NCBI GenBank assembly: GCA_021848385.1
Contig: JAJZUQ010000024.1
Location: 1 to 40,139, forward strand
From: Deltaproteobacteria bacterium
GTDB taxonomy: Bacteria; Desulfobacterota; Desulfuromonadia; Geobacterales; Geobacteraceae
Length of the DNA: 40,139 nt
Direction of reading: 5' to 3'
The position numbers were made by a program, and so were the translations under genes. Positions 1 through 9,455 of this stretch are shown here, in pieces; the first letter of the stretch is position 1, and every line of letters begins with the position of its first letter. Below the pieces are notes generated by a model that was not told where the DNA came from, did no database searches, and was given only the letters and a program-made list of their open reading frames with translations.

Positions 1-43
1 TTGTATAATAAAACGGCTTTTTATATGTGATGGGATTTTTTCG

Positions 44-72
44 TTGACCGAAAAAGTAACCGGTCGTTATAG
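44..72 (+). promoter_or_regulatory. Sigma-70 type promoter for ispD-ispF-glnS
   Basis: TTGACC at 44-49 and TTATAG at 67-72 are separated by exactly 17 bp. Transcription would start near 79, giving a leader of about 64 nt before the chosen ispD start. No other promoter is evident before glnS, so the three genes are probably one transcript. Confidence 0.55.
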
Positions 73-142
73 TTGGGCGGCCTTCGTTTGATTTTTATGT
101 GTTACGCCATTTTTGACCGGCGTAGCGCCAAGGATACGGTAC

Positions 143-844
143 ATGAAAGTAATTGCGCTCATACCCGCTGCGGGAATGGGAAAACGGATGGGTGCCGCTA
201 TTAACAAGCAGTACCTCCTCCTGGATGAAAAGCCGATAGTTGCCCATACGATCGGAGTATTCGATGCTCTACCCGAGGTCGATGATATTTACGTCATTTC
301 ACCGGAGGTGGAGATTCCCTATTGTCGTGAACAGGTGGTGGACCGGTACGGGTTTCGCAAGGTGCGGGAGATCGTGCCAGGCGGTGCGGAACGGCAGTAT
401 TCGGTGCTCAACGGGCTGCGGGCCATTGACGGCACGCCGGACGACGCGGTGATTCTCATCCATGACGGCGTGCGGCCGTTCGTTCCTGTACCGGTGCTGG
501 AAAAGTCGATCCGGGTGGCGGCGGAACATGACGGCGCCCTTGTGGCGGTGCCGGCCAAGGATACGATCAAGGTGGTCGTCGACGGGGTTATCCGCGAGAC
601 CCCGCCGCGGGAACAGCTCTGGCTTGCCCAGACTCCCCAGGCGTTCCGTTACGGTGTGATCCGGGCCGCCCACGAAATAGCAGCAGCCGAAGGGTACCTC
701 GGCACCGACGATGCATCCCTGGTGGAGCGCCTCGGGAAGGATGTCCACGTGGTGATGGGGGATTACCGGAACATCAAGATTACTACGCCGGAGGACCTGA
801 TCTTGGCGGAAGCGTTTATGAAATCCGTGAAACGTGAAGAGTGA
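143..844 (+). CDS. ispD: 2-C-methyl-D-erythritol 4-phosphate cytidylyltransferase
   Basis: IspD transfers CMP from CTP to methylerythritol phosphate, the third step of the MEP isoprenoid pathway in the cytoplasm. The 233-aa product starts with the nucleotide-binding loop [10 protein letters not shown] and carries [18 protein letters not shown], a KDTIK motif and LAQTPQAF, all family hallmarks. The reading frame stays open upstream to 113, but ATG 143 is preferred because AAGGA lies 8 nt before it and the family normally begins MxVxxLIPAAG. The last codons and the stop lie inside a heptamer tandem repeat (827-854). The ispF start follows 15 bp after the stop, so the two consecutive pathway genes are probably translated from one mRNA. 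Length and motifs are normal for a functional enzyme. Confidence 0.97.
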   Translation: MKVIALIPAAGMGKRMGAAINKQYLLLDEKPIVAHTIGVFDALPEVDDIYVISPEVEIPYCREQVVDRYGFRKVREIVPGGAERQYSVLNGLRAIDGTPDDAVILIHDGVRPFVPVPVLEKSIRVAAEHDGALVAVPAKDTIKVVVDGVIRETPPREQLWLAQTPQAFRYGVIRAAHEIAAAEGYLGTDDASLVERLGKDVHVVMGDYRNIKITTPEDLILAEAFMKSVKREE

Positions 845-854
845 AAGGTGAAGA
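827..854 (+). repeat. Heptamer tandem repeat, 4 copies of GTGAARN
   Basis: Four adjacent 7-bp units read GTGAAAC, GTGAAGA, GTGAAAG and GTGAAGA. They cover the last codons and stop of ispD and the purine-rich region before the ispF start, so the repeat supplies the ispF ribosome-binding sequence. Two other heptamer repeats of the same kind but different sequence occur at 28137-28185 and 39068-39102. Confidence 0.75.
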
Positions 855-859
855 GTTCT

Positions 860-1333
860 ATGCGCATTGGTCATGGGTATGACGTGCACCGGCTTGTGGA
901 GGGGCGGAAGCTGATTCTTGGCGGGGTGGATATCCCCTGGGAGAAGGGGCTTCTCGGCCATTCGGACGCGGACGTGCTGCTGCATGCGATCTCCGATGCC
1001 ATCCTCGGCGCTATCGGTGAGGGTGACATCGGCAGGCACTTTCCCGACACCGACCCCCAGTTCAAGGGTGCCGACAGCCTCAAGCTTCTGTCCCACGTCA
1101 TGGGGATTGCCGACCGGAAGGGGTACCGGCTGGGGAACGTCGATGCAACCGTCGTTGCCCAGCGCCCCAAGCTCGCTCCCCACATTCCGGTCATGCGGGA
1201 GAACATCGCCCGGGTGCTGAATGCGGATGCAGGCCGGGTCAACGTCAAGGCGACCACTACCGAGGAGCTCGGTTTCTGTGGCCGGGGCGAAGGGATTGCC
1301 GCCCACGCGGTGGCGCTCATGGAAGAAAAATAA
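860..1333 (+). CDS. ispF: 2-C-methyl-D-erythritol 2,4-cyclodiphosphate synthase
   Basis: IspF cyclises the CDP-ME 2-phosphate intermediate to the 2,4-cyclodiphosphate with loss of CMP, the fifth MEP step. The 157-aa product has the expected size. It begins [12 protein letters not shown], supplying the metal-binding Asp and His, and continues with [16 protein letters not shown] and the C-terminal [15 protein letters not shown]. An in-frame GTG at 848 would add four residues, but ATG 860 gives the standard family start and has GAAGAG just upstream. IspD and IspF are separate proteins here rather than the fused IspDF seen in some bacteria. The upstream heptamer repeat forms the intergenic region. 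Confidence 0.97.
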   Translation: MRIGHGYDVHRLVEGRKLILGGVDIPWEKGLLGHSDADVLLHAISDAILGAIGEGDIGRHFPDTDPQFKGADSLKLLSHVMGIADRKGYRLGNVDATVVAQRPKLAPHIPVMRENIARVLNADAGRVNVKATTTEELGFCGRGEGIAAHAVALMEEK

Positions 1334-1357
1334 ACAGCTGGAAGGTAGACGAATTAA

Positions 1358-3049
1358 ATGAGTACATCCGAAACTGACAGTACGAAACAGGCAGCATCCG
1401 GCAACTTCATCCGCAGCATCATCGAGGACGACCTGCAGAGCGGCAGGCATACGACCATTGTTACCCGTTTCCCGCCTGAGCCCAACGGCTATCTCCATAT
1501 CGGTCACGCCAAATCCATCTGTCTCAACTTCGGTCTGGCGCGGGATTTCGGCGGTTGTTGCCATCTCCGCTTCGATGACACCAATCCGGCCAGGGAAGAG
1601 ATAGAGTACGCCGAATCCATAAAGGAGAGTGTTCGCTGGCTCGGTTTCCAGTGGGGGGAGCATCTCTACTACGCCTCCGACTACTTCGAGCAGCTCTACC
1701 AATGGGCCGAACAGCTCATCCGTCAGGGTGACGCCTATGTGGATGACCTGACCGCCGAGGAGATACGTGCCCACCGGGGGACCCTGACCGAGCCGGGCAT
1801 GGAGAGCCCCTACCGGAACCGAGCGGTCGAGGAGAACCTCGACCTGTTCCGGCGGATGCGGAGCGGCGAATTTGCCGACGGTTCCCGGGTGCTGCGGGCG
1901 AAGATTGACATGGCTTCGCCGAACCTGAACCTGCGTGACCCGGTCATGTACCGGATTCTCCATGCACCGCACCCCCATGCCGGCGATTCCTGGTGTATTT
2001 ACCCCATGTACGACTACGCCCATGGCCAGAGCGACTCCATCGAGGGGATTACCCACTCGGTCTGCACCCTGGAATTCGAGTCCCACCGCCCCCTCTATGA
2101 GTGGTTCCTCGACCAGCTCGGTATCTATCGCCCTCGTCAGTACGAATTCGCCCGGCTTAACCTTACCTACACGGTGATGAGCAAGCGGAAGCTCCTCCAG
2201 CTGGTGCAGGACGGCGATGTGGCGGGGTGGGACGACCCGCGCATGCCGACTCTCGTCGGTCTTCGCCGGCGCGGCTACACTCCCGGTTCCATCCGCGCCT
2301 TCTGCGATCGGATCGGAGTGGGGAAAAGCGACAGCTGGATCGACATGGGGATTCTCGAGGAATGCGTCCGGGACGACCTGAATGCCAATGCACCGCGGGC
2401 CATGGGGGTGCTCCGTCCCCTGAAGCTTGTCATCGAGAACTTTCCCGAAGGGGAGGTGGAGCTGTTCACAGCTGCCAATCACCCCCAGCGGCCTGAACTG
2501 GGGAGCCGCCAGATCCCCTTCTGCAGGGAACTGTATATCGAGCAGGACGATTTCATGGAAACGCCGGTCAAGGGGTTCCATCGCATGGTCCCCGGCCAGG
2601 AGGTGCGGCTGCGGTACGCCTACATCGTGAAATGCACAGAGGTGGTGAAGGACGGGGAGGGGAATGTGGTGGAGGTACACTGCACCTATGATCCCGACAC
2701 CAGGACCGGTGGACCTGCGGCCGGCAGGAAGGTGAAGGGGACCATTCACTGGGTTTCGGCGCGCCATGCCCTTACGGCTGAGGTGCGTCTCTACGACAGG
2801 CTCTTCAGCGTTTCAAATCCGGACAAGGGGGGACAGGACTACAAGTCATTCATCAATCCCCTCGCTCTGGAAGTGCTTTCCTCCGCCCGCCTGGAGCCGA
2901 GCCTGGCGGATGCCGAAGGAGAGAGCCGTTACCAGTTTGAGCGACAGGGGTACTTTACGGTGGATTGCCGGGATTCCCGCCCCGGTGCGCCGGTATTTAA
3001 CCGGACGGTTACCCTCCGCGATTCCTGGAGCAAAGAACAGTCCGCCTGA
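1358..3049 (+). CDS. glnS: Glutaminyl-tRNA synthetase
   Basis: This class I synthetase charges tRNA-Gln directly. The 563-aa product has the Rossmann HIGH signature at residues 47-50 within [11 protein letters not shown], the RFDDTNP segment near 71-77, and the KMSKS-equivalent MSKRK at 274-278, followed by the beta-barrel anticodon-binding region. The Gln-type DDTNP and the length of about 560 aa favour GlnS over a GltX glutamyl enzyme. It lies 24 bp after ispF, in the same direction and probably in the same transcript. All catalytic motifs look intact. Confidence 0.96.
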   Translation: MSTSETDSTKQAASGNFIRSIIEDDLQSGRHTTIVTRFPPEPNGYLHIGHAKSICLNFGLARDFGGCCHLRFDDTNPAREEIEYAESIKESVRWLGFQWGEHLYYASDYFEQLYQWAEQLIRQGDAYVDDLTAEEIRAHRGTLTEPGMESPYRNRAVEENLDLFRRMRSGEFADGSRVLRAKIDMASPNLNLRDPVMYRILHAPHPHAGDSWCIYPMYDYAHGQSDSIEGITHSVCTLEFESHRPLYEWFLDQLGIYRPRQYEFARLNLTYTVMSKRKLLQLVQDGDVAGWDDPRMPTLVGLRRRGYTPGSIRAFCDRIGVGKSDSWIDMGILEECVRDDLNANAPRAMGVLRPLKLVIENFPEGEVELFTAANHPQRPELGSRQIPFCRELYIEQDDFMETPVKGFHRMVPGQEVRLRYAYIVKCTEVVKDGEGNVVEVHCTYDPDTRTGGPAAGRKVKGTIHWVSARHALTAEVRLYDRLFSVSNPDKGGQDYKSFINPLALEVLSSARLEPSLADAEGESRYQFERQGYFTVDCRDSRPGAPVFNRTVTLRDSWSKEQSA

Positions 3050-3115
3050 CGCATGCCGGTGCAGGTGGCGCTGATGATGGCATCAAGAGACTGTTAAAGC
3101 AGGGGAAAAGGGACC

Positions 3116-4957
3116 ATGCCGCGTACCGTCCTTCTGGTCCATAGCAATGAAGCCCTCGGGCGCTTTCTGGCCGTTCTGCTGCAAAAGGACGGCTACGGGA
3201 TCGTACAGGCCGGCTCCATTAAAGAAGCGGTACGGATGGTGCAGGCCGCCGCGCCCGATGTGGTCATCATCGATGACGACTGTCAGGGGATGTCAACCGT
3301 TGATCTGGTGCAGCGGATGCAGCGTTCAGGGGGGGAAGGGCACCTCCCTATCATTGTCATCTCCGCCGACCCGGCGATGGAATACGAACTCAACCAGGTG
3401 TTCGATTTTATCCTGAAACCGGTGGACGTGGACCGTCTTCGCCAGGACCTGGCGCTTCTGTCGCGGGGCGGGCAGAAGAGGGTGGCGCCGGCGCGGCTGG
3501 GACACCTGACGGAGGCGGAAAGCAGTCTCTACTGCGAGTTTCTCCTGACTCACAGCGGTCTCCATTTCGAGCGGCGCAACCTGAAACCCCTTGAGCGGGG
3601 GATAACCAGCCGGATGGCCGCGCTCCAGTTCGCCTCCTACCGGGACTACTTCGAGTATCTGACCGAATACCGGGAGAGCCGCCAGGAGTTGCAGAAGCTT
3701 CTCCAGCACCTGACCGTCGGCGAAACCTTCTTTTTCCGCTACCGGGCCCATTTCGACGCCTTCCGCCAGCTTATCACGGGAGAGTTTGCGGGGAAACCGC
3801 TGCGCATCTGGTCGGCCGGTTGCTCCACTGGCGAGGAACCCTACTCCCTGGCCATGACCATCATGGAGACGCTTCCCGACTGGCGCAAACGGGATATCAG
3901 AATTCTGGCCACCGATATCAATAATCGGGTGTTGCAGCGGGCACGGGAAGGGGTTTATCGCCCCTGGTCACTCCGGGCAACGGAACCGCGGTACATGGAG
4001 CACTATTTCAAGCGGGTCGGCGACAGCTATCTCATTCGCGATGACGTCAAGCAGATGGTGGAATTTTCCCATCTCAATCTCCAGACAGCGTCGTTTCCCC
4101 AGCAGGACGGCGTGTTCCGCGGGCTGGATGTGATTTTCTGCCGCAACGTAACCATTTACTTTACCCTTGCCACGACCCGGCAGGTTATCGACAAGTTTGC
4201 CGCCACCCTTACTCCGGGGGGATATCTGTTTCTCGGGCATGCCGAGGCCCTCACCAATATTTCGACCAAATTCGAGCGGGTAAGCCGGGAGAGCGGTTTT
4301 TATTACCGAAAGAAGTCACCGTCGGCCGTGGCGGCTGCGCCGGCATCCAGGCCGCGCCCGGTGAAAAAAGCGGTTCCGCCGTCCCGACCGCCCCGGCCGT
4401 CTGCGCCGATCCCCCCGAAGGTGCCGGTGCCGGTTCCCCCGGCGGTAGTTGTCCCGTCGCCGGAAGAGCTCTTCCGGCAGGCGCGGGAACTCTTTGACGG
4501 GGAGAATTTCAGCGGTGCGGAGACGCTGCTTGAAGAGGTGCTGCGGCAGCAGCCCGACCATTTGAACGCCCTGGTTATGAAAGGATTCATCTTTGCCAAC
4601 AGGGCCCAGTTCCAGGAGGCCCTGGCATTGTGCGATGCGGTGCTGGCGATGGATGATCTTCACCCCGAGGCCTATTTCCTGCGAGGGCTGGTGCTGGATA
4701 TAGAAGAGCATCTGCCGGACGCATTGATTGAATACCGCAAGGCGCTTCTCCTCAGTATGGACTTCGTCCTGCCCCATTACTGCATTGGACGCCTCTACTT
4801 CCGTATGGGGCGGGCGCGTGACGGCATACGGGAGTTCCGCAACTGCCTCAGGCTGTTGCAGCACCTGCCCGAAGGGAAGGTGGTTCTCTACGGGGGGGGA
4901 TTGTCGCGGGAGATGTTCATGGAAAGGGTTCGGACGGAACTGGCGCGCATACAGTAA
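3116..4957 (+). CDS. CheR-type chemoreceptor methyltransferase with N-terminal pseudo-receiver and C-terminal TPRs
   Basis: The 613-aa protein should methylate glutamates of the adjacent chemoreceptor using S-adenosylmethionine. Residues 1-115 have a response-regulator fold pattern with an Asp run at 53-55 and a KPVD ending, but the acidic pair normally after beta-1 is replaced by VHSN, so phosphorylation is doubtful. Residues about 130-400 form the CheR domain with GETFFFR, the SAM-binding WSAGCSTGEEPYSLA and FCRNVTIYF. A Pro/Ala-rich linker (about 400-450) leads to TPR-like helices (about 455-600). CheR-TPR fusions are known in alternative (Frz-like) chemosensory systems; the receiver-like front end makes it a three-part protein. 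ATG 3116 follows a GGGAAAAGGG ribosome-binding sequence. It is the first gene of the chemosensory operon. Confidence 0.9.
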   Translation: MPRTVLLVHSNEALGRFLAVLLQKDGYGIVQAGSIKEAVRMVQAAAPDVVIIDDDCQGMSTVDLVQRMQRSGGEGHLPIIVISADPAMEYELNQVFDFILKPVDVDRLRQDLALLSRGGQKRVAPARLGHLTEAESSLYCEFLLTHSGLHFERRNLKPLERGITSRMAALQFASYRDYFEYLTEYRESRQELQKLLQHLTVGETFFFRYRAHFDAFRQLITGEFAGKPLRIWSAGCSTGEEPYSLAMTIMETLPDWRKRDIRILATDINNRVLQRAREGVYRPWSLRATEPRYMEHYFKRVGDSYLIRDDVKQMVEFSHLNLQTASFPQQDGVFRGLDVIFCRNVTIYFTLATTRQVIDKFAATLTPGGYLFLGHAEALTNISTKFERVSRESGFYYRKKSPSAVAAAPASRPRPVKKAVPPSRPPRPSAPIPPKVPVPVPPAVVVPSPEELFRQARELFDGENFSGAETLLEEVLRQQPDHLNALVMKGFIFANRAQFQEALALCDAVLAMDDLHPEAYFLRGLVLDIEEHLPDALIEYRKALLLSMDFVLPHYCIGRLYFRMGRARDGIREFRNCLRLLQHLPEGKVVLYGGGLSREMFMERVRTELARIQ

Positions 4958-4984
4958 ACGAAGGATTTGGGGGAGAGTTTGACC

Positions 4985-5530
4985 ATGGGAGAGGAAAACA
5001 GGGCCGGTTACAACATCGACGGCATCCTCAGGGAGATGCGCGACGAATACTGGCAAGGGCTGGATGCGGTGGAAGAAGAGGCCGAGGAACAGCTTGAGTG
5101 TATAACGTTTTCCCTTGGTGGGGAAACCTATGCCTTTGAAACCATCTATGCGGCGGAGGTGCTGCGTATCCCGCGGCTGGTGAAGATCCCCAAGGTCCAG
5201 GAGCTGATAGTCGGGGTTTTCAACCTGCGGGGTGAAATCGTCGCCGCCATGGACATCCGGCCTCTCCTGGGACTCCCCCAGTCTACCTTTGGCCCTGCGG
5301 GGAGGATCATCGTGGTGAAGGGGGAGAAGTTCAACACCGGTATCCTGGTAGAGTCGGTCAAGGGGGTTACGGCACTTCCCCTGGACTCTTTCGAGGTGGC
5401 GGTCAAATCCCTGAGCGATGCTCAGCGCGACTATCTGCGCGGCCAGCTCCAGCTCCCCGACGGTCTGGTGATCCTGCTGGATATCAAGCGGCTCCTCGGG
5501 GCGCCCGAAATCGTGGTGAATCACGGCTGA
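4985..5530 (+). CDS. cheW: CheW-type coupling protein
   Basis: CheW bridges chemoreceptors and CheA. The 181-aa protein has an acidic N-terminal extension of about 40 residues, then a CheW domain with CITFSLGGETYAFE, the IPRLVKIPKVQELIVGVFNLRG segment split over the receptor-binding face, and MDIRPLLGLP. ATG 4985 was chosen over the in-frame TTG at 4967 because GGGGGAGAG lies about 9 nt upstream of the ATG. It lies 27 bp after the CheR gene in the same operon, so it probably serves the MCP and CheA encoded next. Confidence 0.93.
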   Translation: MGEENRAGYNIDGILREMRDEYWQGLDAVEEEAEEQLECITFSLGGETYAFETIYAAEVLRIPRLVKIPKVQELIVGVFNLRGEIVAAMDIRPLLGLPQSTFGPAGRIIVVKGEKFNTGILVESVKGVTALPLDSFEVAVKSLSDAQRDYLRGQLQLPDGLVILLDIKRLLGAPEIVVNHG

Positions 5531-5596
5531 CGGGATCTTCCCGTGAATCCTGTTTCTCCGTCCATCAATTCGCAACCTTCTTGATAAGGAGTGATT

Positions 5597-7333
5597 ATGT
5601 TCAATAAGCTGTCAATCAAAATTGCCGGTATTCTCATTACGGTCATGATCGTCATCATGTCGATCTTCACCGTCTACTTTGTCAGATCGCGGAGCTCTGC
5701 CATGGAGGATGAACTTCTCTCCAAGGGGCGGATCGAGGCCCTTACCGGTGCCAAAATGATGGAGCGGATCCTTGCGGATGCCATTGCCAGCGGCCGCTTT
5801 ACGGTTGAGGATGTCTTCGATACCGACTACGTGCTGATTCCCGGCACCGACCCGCAGAAATTCCATACGAAATACGATACCTATCTGGACAAGGCCATTC
5901 AGGCTCTGGAAGATGAGTACCTTAAGGATGACCAGGTGGTGTTTGCCGTGCTGGTGGACCGGAACGGCTATCTTCCGACCCACAACAGTATCTATTCCAA
6001 GCCTCTGACGGGGGACAAGGAAAAGGACAAGGTCGGCAACCGTACGAAACGGATGTTCAGCGACGAGGTGGGGCTGAAGGCCGCAAAGAACGAACAGGAA
6101 CTCCTGAAACAGGTCTACTCCCGGGATACGGGAGAGCGGATGTGGGACATCTCGTCGCCGATCTATGTCAATGGCAAGCACTGGGGGGGATTCCGGATCG
6201 GGTTCTCCATGGAGAAGACCGACAAGAAGATTGCCGCGCTTCGCAACCAGATCATCGTTGCCATGCTCATCATGCTTCTGGTTGCGAGCCTCACCATCTA
6301 CCTCGTGGTGAGTTTCACTGTCCGTCCCCTCCTCCGTCTGACCGACGTGGCCCGTCGGATTGCCGATGGCAATCTGGACGAGGCCATACCGATAGAGAGC
6401 AACGACGAGATCGGCACCCTTGCAGAGGCGTTCAACAAGATGACCAACGTCATCGTCAAGAACCTGAAGGGGGAAATCGACAAGACGAACCGCCTCGTCG
6501 CCTCTATTAAGGAGGCAATCATCCAGCTTTCCAGCTCGGCCAACGAGATGATGGCCATCAGCGCCCAGCAGTCGGCGGGGGCTACGCAGCAGGCGACGGC
6601 GGTGCAGGAGGTTTCCACCACGTCCGAAGAGATTGCCATCACCGCCAAGCAGATCACCGATAATGCCAAGTCGGTGGAGTCGATGGCGGAAGAGACCACC
6701 CGGAGCTGCATGGCGGGTACGGGGGATGTGAGCAACGCAATCGAAGGGATGGCGAACCTCAAAAACCAGGTCCAGAGCATTGCCCACAGTATGTTGCAGC
6801 TGGGGGACAACAGCCAGAAGATCGGCGGGATCGTCGAGATTATCGACGAGATCAGCGACCAGACGAACCTGCTGGCGCTGAACGCTGCCATCGAGGCTGC
6901 GGGAGCGGGAGAGGCGGGTAAGCGCTTTGCCATAGTGGCCCAGGAGGTGCGGCGTCTGGCGGAGCGGACGGTTGAGGCGACGCGGCAGATCAAGGGGCTG
7001 ATAGAGGAGATACAGAAGGCTACCAACAGCACCATCATGGTGACGGAAGAGGGAACCAAGGGTGTTGATTCGGCAGCTACCCTGGTGGACAAGGTGCAGC
7101 TCTCCTTCGGCAATATCATCGGTATGGTCGAAGAGACGGCCCGTTCCGCCAAGGAGATCACCCTCTCAACCCAGCAGCAGACATCGGCCTGCGAGCAGAT
7201 GGCGGAGACCATGGCGGAGGTGCGGGATGTGGCGCAGCAGGTTGCGGGAAGCGCCCGGGAAACCGAGCAGTCCATCAGGGAGATCATGGGGCTTACGGAG
7301 AGGCTGAAGGATCTGGCGGAGGAAGAAGGGTAA
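5597..7333 (+). CDS. Methyl-accepting chemotaxis protein
   Basis: A 578-aa transmembrane chemoreceptor. TM1 is near residues 8-28, followed by a periplasmic sensor of about 180 residues (Cache-like by length and position; ligand unknown), TM2 near 215-240, a HAMP domain beginning [20 protein letters not shown], and the cytoplasmic signalling helices. The hairpin tip contains [20 protein letters not shown], where the usual AARAGE is AAGAGE, followed by a normal continuation ([11 protein letters not shown]). No CheR-docking pentapeptide is seen at the C-terminus. ATG 5597 is preferred over the GTG at 5591 because AAGGAG lies at a 5-nt spacing. Being inside the operon, it is the likely cognate receptor of this CheW/CheA set. 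Confidence 0.93.
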   Translation: MFNKLSIKIAGILITVMIVIMSIFTVYFVRSRSSAMEDELLSKGRIEALTGAKMMERILADAIASGRFTVEDVFDTDYVLIPGTDPQKFHTKYDTYLDKAIQALEDEYLKDDQVVFAVLVDRNGYLPTHNSIYSKPLTGDKEKDKVGNRTKRMFSDEVGLKAAKNEQELLKQVYSRDTGERMWDISSPIYVNGKHWGGFRIGFSMEKTDKKIAALRNQIIVAMLIMLLVASLTIYLVVSFTVRPLLRLTDVARRIADGNLDEAIPIESNDEIGTLAEAFNKMTNVIVKNLKGEIDKTNRLVASIKEAIIQLSSSANEMMAISAQQSAGATQQATAVQEVSTTSEEIAITAKQITDNAKSVESMAEETTRSCMAGTGDVSNAIEGMANLKNQVQSIAHSMLQLGDNSQKIGGIVEIIDEISDQTNLLALNAAIEAAGAGEAGKRFAIVAQEVRRLAERTVEATRQIKGLIEEIQKATNSTIMVTEEGTKGVDSAATLVDKVQLSFGNIIGMVEETARSAKEITLSTQQQTSACEQMAETMAEVRDVAQQVAGSARETEQSIREIMGLTERLKDLAEEEG

Positions 7334-7334
7334 C

Positions 7335-9389
7335 GTGTCCGGCAAGTACCTCGACATCTTCCTCCGCGAAGCAGAGGAGCACCTGACCTCCCTTCAGCAG
7401 GGGGTCTTGCGGTTGGAGAAGGAGCCTGACAACAAGGTCCTTATCCATGAGCTGCTCCGCAACGCCCATACCCTCAAGGGGTCGGCCCGCATGCTCGGCT
7501 TCGAAGGGGTGAGCAATGTCGCCCACCGGCTGGAAGACCTCTTGAAGGAGATGGAAGAGGGTGTGCGGGAGGTGGACGAGAGCGCGACCGATGTCCTCTT
7601 GCGGGGGAGTGATGCAATCTCCCGACTGGTCGGCGCGATGGCCAAGGGGGAACCCCCTCCGTTCCTCGTGGATGAGTTCCTGGCAGCCCTGGACAGGGGG
7701 GAAGTGGCCGGGATGGATGTGACGGCATCGCCCGGCACGGAAGAGGAGGGGCTGGGGGATACGGTGCGGGCCCGGGTCAGGACCCTGGACAGCATGGTGA
7801 ATCTCCTGGGGGAGCTGATCATCAACAAGAAGCGGCTCGAGAACCGGGTCAACGACCTGAAGTCGCTGGTGCGCAGTACCGGCGGTTCGCCATCGTTCCG
7901 GGAGCTGGGACAGTTCCACCGGGACCTGGAGGAGGACGTCCTCTATCTCGACTATATCATTCAGGAGCTGCATGGCGAAGCAATGGCGTTGCGGATGCTC
8001 CCCCTGCGCACCATAACTGACGGGTTCCAGCGCCTGGTGCGGGACCTGTCGCGGGCACAGGGCAAAGAGGTTGAGCTGGTTATTGATGGTGAAGGAATCG
8101 AACTGGACCGGGTCCTTCTGGAGAGCCTGAAACCGATGTTTCTCCACATGCTCACCAATGCCGTCGATCATGGCATTGAACCCCCCGATGTGCGCAAGAT
8201 GCACGGTAAGAAGGGAAAGGCTGCCATAACGATCAGCGCCCGCCATGAGGGGGACAGCGTGCAGATCGTTGTCCGGGATGACGGGCGGGGTATGGACCCT
8301 GACCGGATCAAACAGGCGGCACTGCGACGCGGGGTGATTGACAAGGAGGAGGCGGAGCTCCTGCGGGATGATGAAGTGATCTATCTGACACTCCGTCCCG
8401 GTTTTTCCACGAGCGAGACCGTCACCGACGTTTCAGGGCGGGGTGTCGGCCTCGACGTGGTGCAGAAAAACCTGGAACGGGTCAAGGGAACACTTTCCAT
8501 CCGGAGTGCCGTCGGCGCCGGCACGGAGATAACCCTCAAGCTCCCCATGAGCCTTTCAGTTGTCGAGGCCCTTCTCGTCGGGTGTAGCGGGGAGTCCTAC
8601 GCCATTCCGGTGAGCTACGTGCTGGAAACCATCAAGGTCCGGAGCGAGGATATCGTCACCGTCGGCGGCAAAGAGGTCGTTTCCCTGCGTGGTGTCACGG
8701 TGCCGCTCGTTTCCCTGGCGGTGCTGTTCGGGTTGCCGGAGCAGAAGACCCTCCTGGAGACTGGGAAGGTCACTGCTGTCGTCCTGAGGCTGCGAGAGCA
8801 GCTGCTCGCCTGTACTGTCGACCGCCACCTGGGGAGTGGCGAGATTGTGGTAAAGCAGCTTGGCTCCCAAATGAAGAAAGTCACCTTCATCTTCGGCGCC
8901 ACCATTCTGGGGGACGGCAATCCCGCCCTGATACTCAATGTTCCCGACCTGTTCGCCCATGCAGAGGGGACAACGACCACCGGCTTCCGCCAGGCCTTCG
9001 CGGAACAGGAGGCTACGCGGGTACGAGGCCGCCTCCTGGTGGTGGACGATTCCATTACCACCCGGACCATGGAGCGGAGCATCCTGGTGAGCCACGGCTA
9101 TCAGGTAGAGGTGGCGATTTCGGGGGAAGATGCGTTGGAAAAGGTGGCCGGTTTTCAGTTCGATCTGGTGGTCTCCGATGTGGAGATGCCCGGTATCAAC
9201 GGGTTCGAACTGGCCCGGCGGCTGAGAGGGATGGAAAACTACCGGGACGTGCCGATTATTATCGTCTCCTCCCTTTCCCGTGATGAGCACAAGCGCCAGG
9301 CGCTTGATGCGGGTGCACAGGCCTATATCGTCAAGGGGAGTTTCGACCAGGGGACGTTGCTGGATACGGTTGAGTCGTTGATTGGATAA
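7335..9389 (+). CDS. cheA: Hybrid chemotaxis histidine kinase CheA with C-terminal receiver
   Basis: A 684-aa kinase starting with GTG one base after the MCP stop. Domain order: HPt with phospho-acceptor His45 in NAHTLKGSARMLGF; dimerisation helices about 145-200; HATPase with N-box LTNAVDHGIEPP, DDGRGMDPDRI and GRGVGLDVV; a CheW-like domain (about 410-545); and a complete receiver (about 556-684) beginning LLVVDDS, with Asp in SDVEMPG and the conserved Lys in YIVKG. The P2 CheY/CheB-docking domain is missing: the HPt joins the dimerisation domain through a short linker. CheA-receiver fusions are typical of Frz-like or other non-flagellar chemosensory pathways, so the output may be motility, development or gene expression rather than flagellar switching; that is inference. 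Confidence 0.95.
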   Translation: MSGKYLDIFLREAEEHLTSLQQGVLRLEKEPDNKVLIHELLRNAHTLKGSARMLGFEGVSNVAHRLEDLLKEMEEGVREVDESATDVLLRGSDAISRLVGAMAKGEPPPFLVDEFLAALDRGEVAGMDVTASPGTEEEGLGDTVRARVRTLDSMVNLLGELIINKKRLENRVNDLKSLVRSTGGSPSFRELGQFHRDLEEDVLYLDYIIQELHGEAMALRMLPLRTITDGFQRLVRDLSRAQGKEVELVIDGEGIELDRVLLESLKPMFLHMLTNAVDHGIEPPDVRKMHGKKGKAAITISARHEGDSVQIVVRDDGRGMDPDRIKQAALRRGVIDKEEAELLRDDEVIYLTLRPGFSTSETVTDVSGRGVGLDVVQKNLERVKGTLSIRSAVGAGTEITLKLPMSLSVVEALLVGCSGESYAIPVSYVLETIKVRSEDIVTVGGKEVVSLRGVTVPLVSLAVLFGLPEQKTLLETGKVTAVVLRLREQLLACTVDRHLGSGEIVVKQLGSQMKKVTFIFGATILGDGNPALILNVPDLFAHAEGTTTTGFRQAFAEQEATRVRGRLLVVDDSITTRTMERSILVSHGYQVEVAISGEDALEKVAGFQFDLVVSDVEMPGINGFELARRLRGMENYRDVPIIIVSSLSRDEHKRQALDAGAQAYIVKGSFDQGTLLDTVESLIG

Positions 9390-9455
9390 GTAGATGGGAC
9401 TTCAGCTTTCACCGCTGTTTCTGCATGGCGGGAAAAACAGGGATATGACGGACCG

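Noticed and set aside
299..2767. Very long open frame on the minus strand opposite ispD, ispF and glnS
   Set aside because: It is antisense to three genes with intact family motifs. It is an effect of high GC codon bias and its translation has no recognisable domain.
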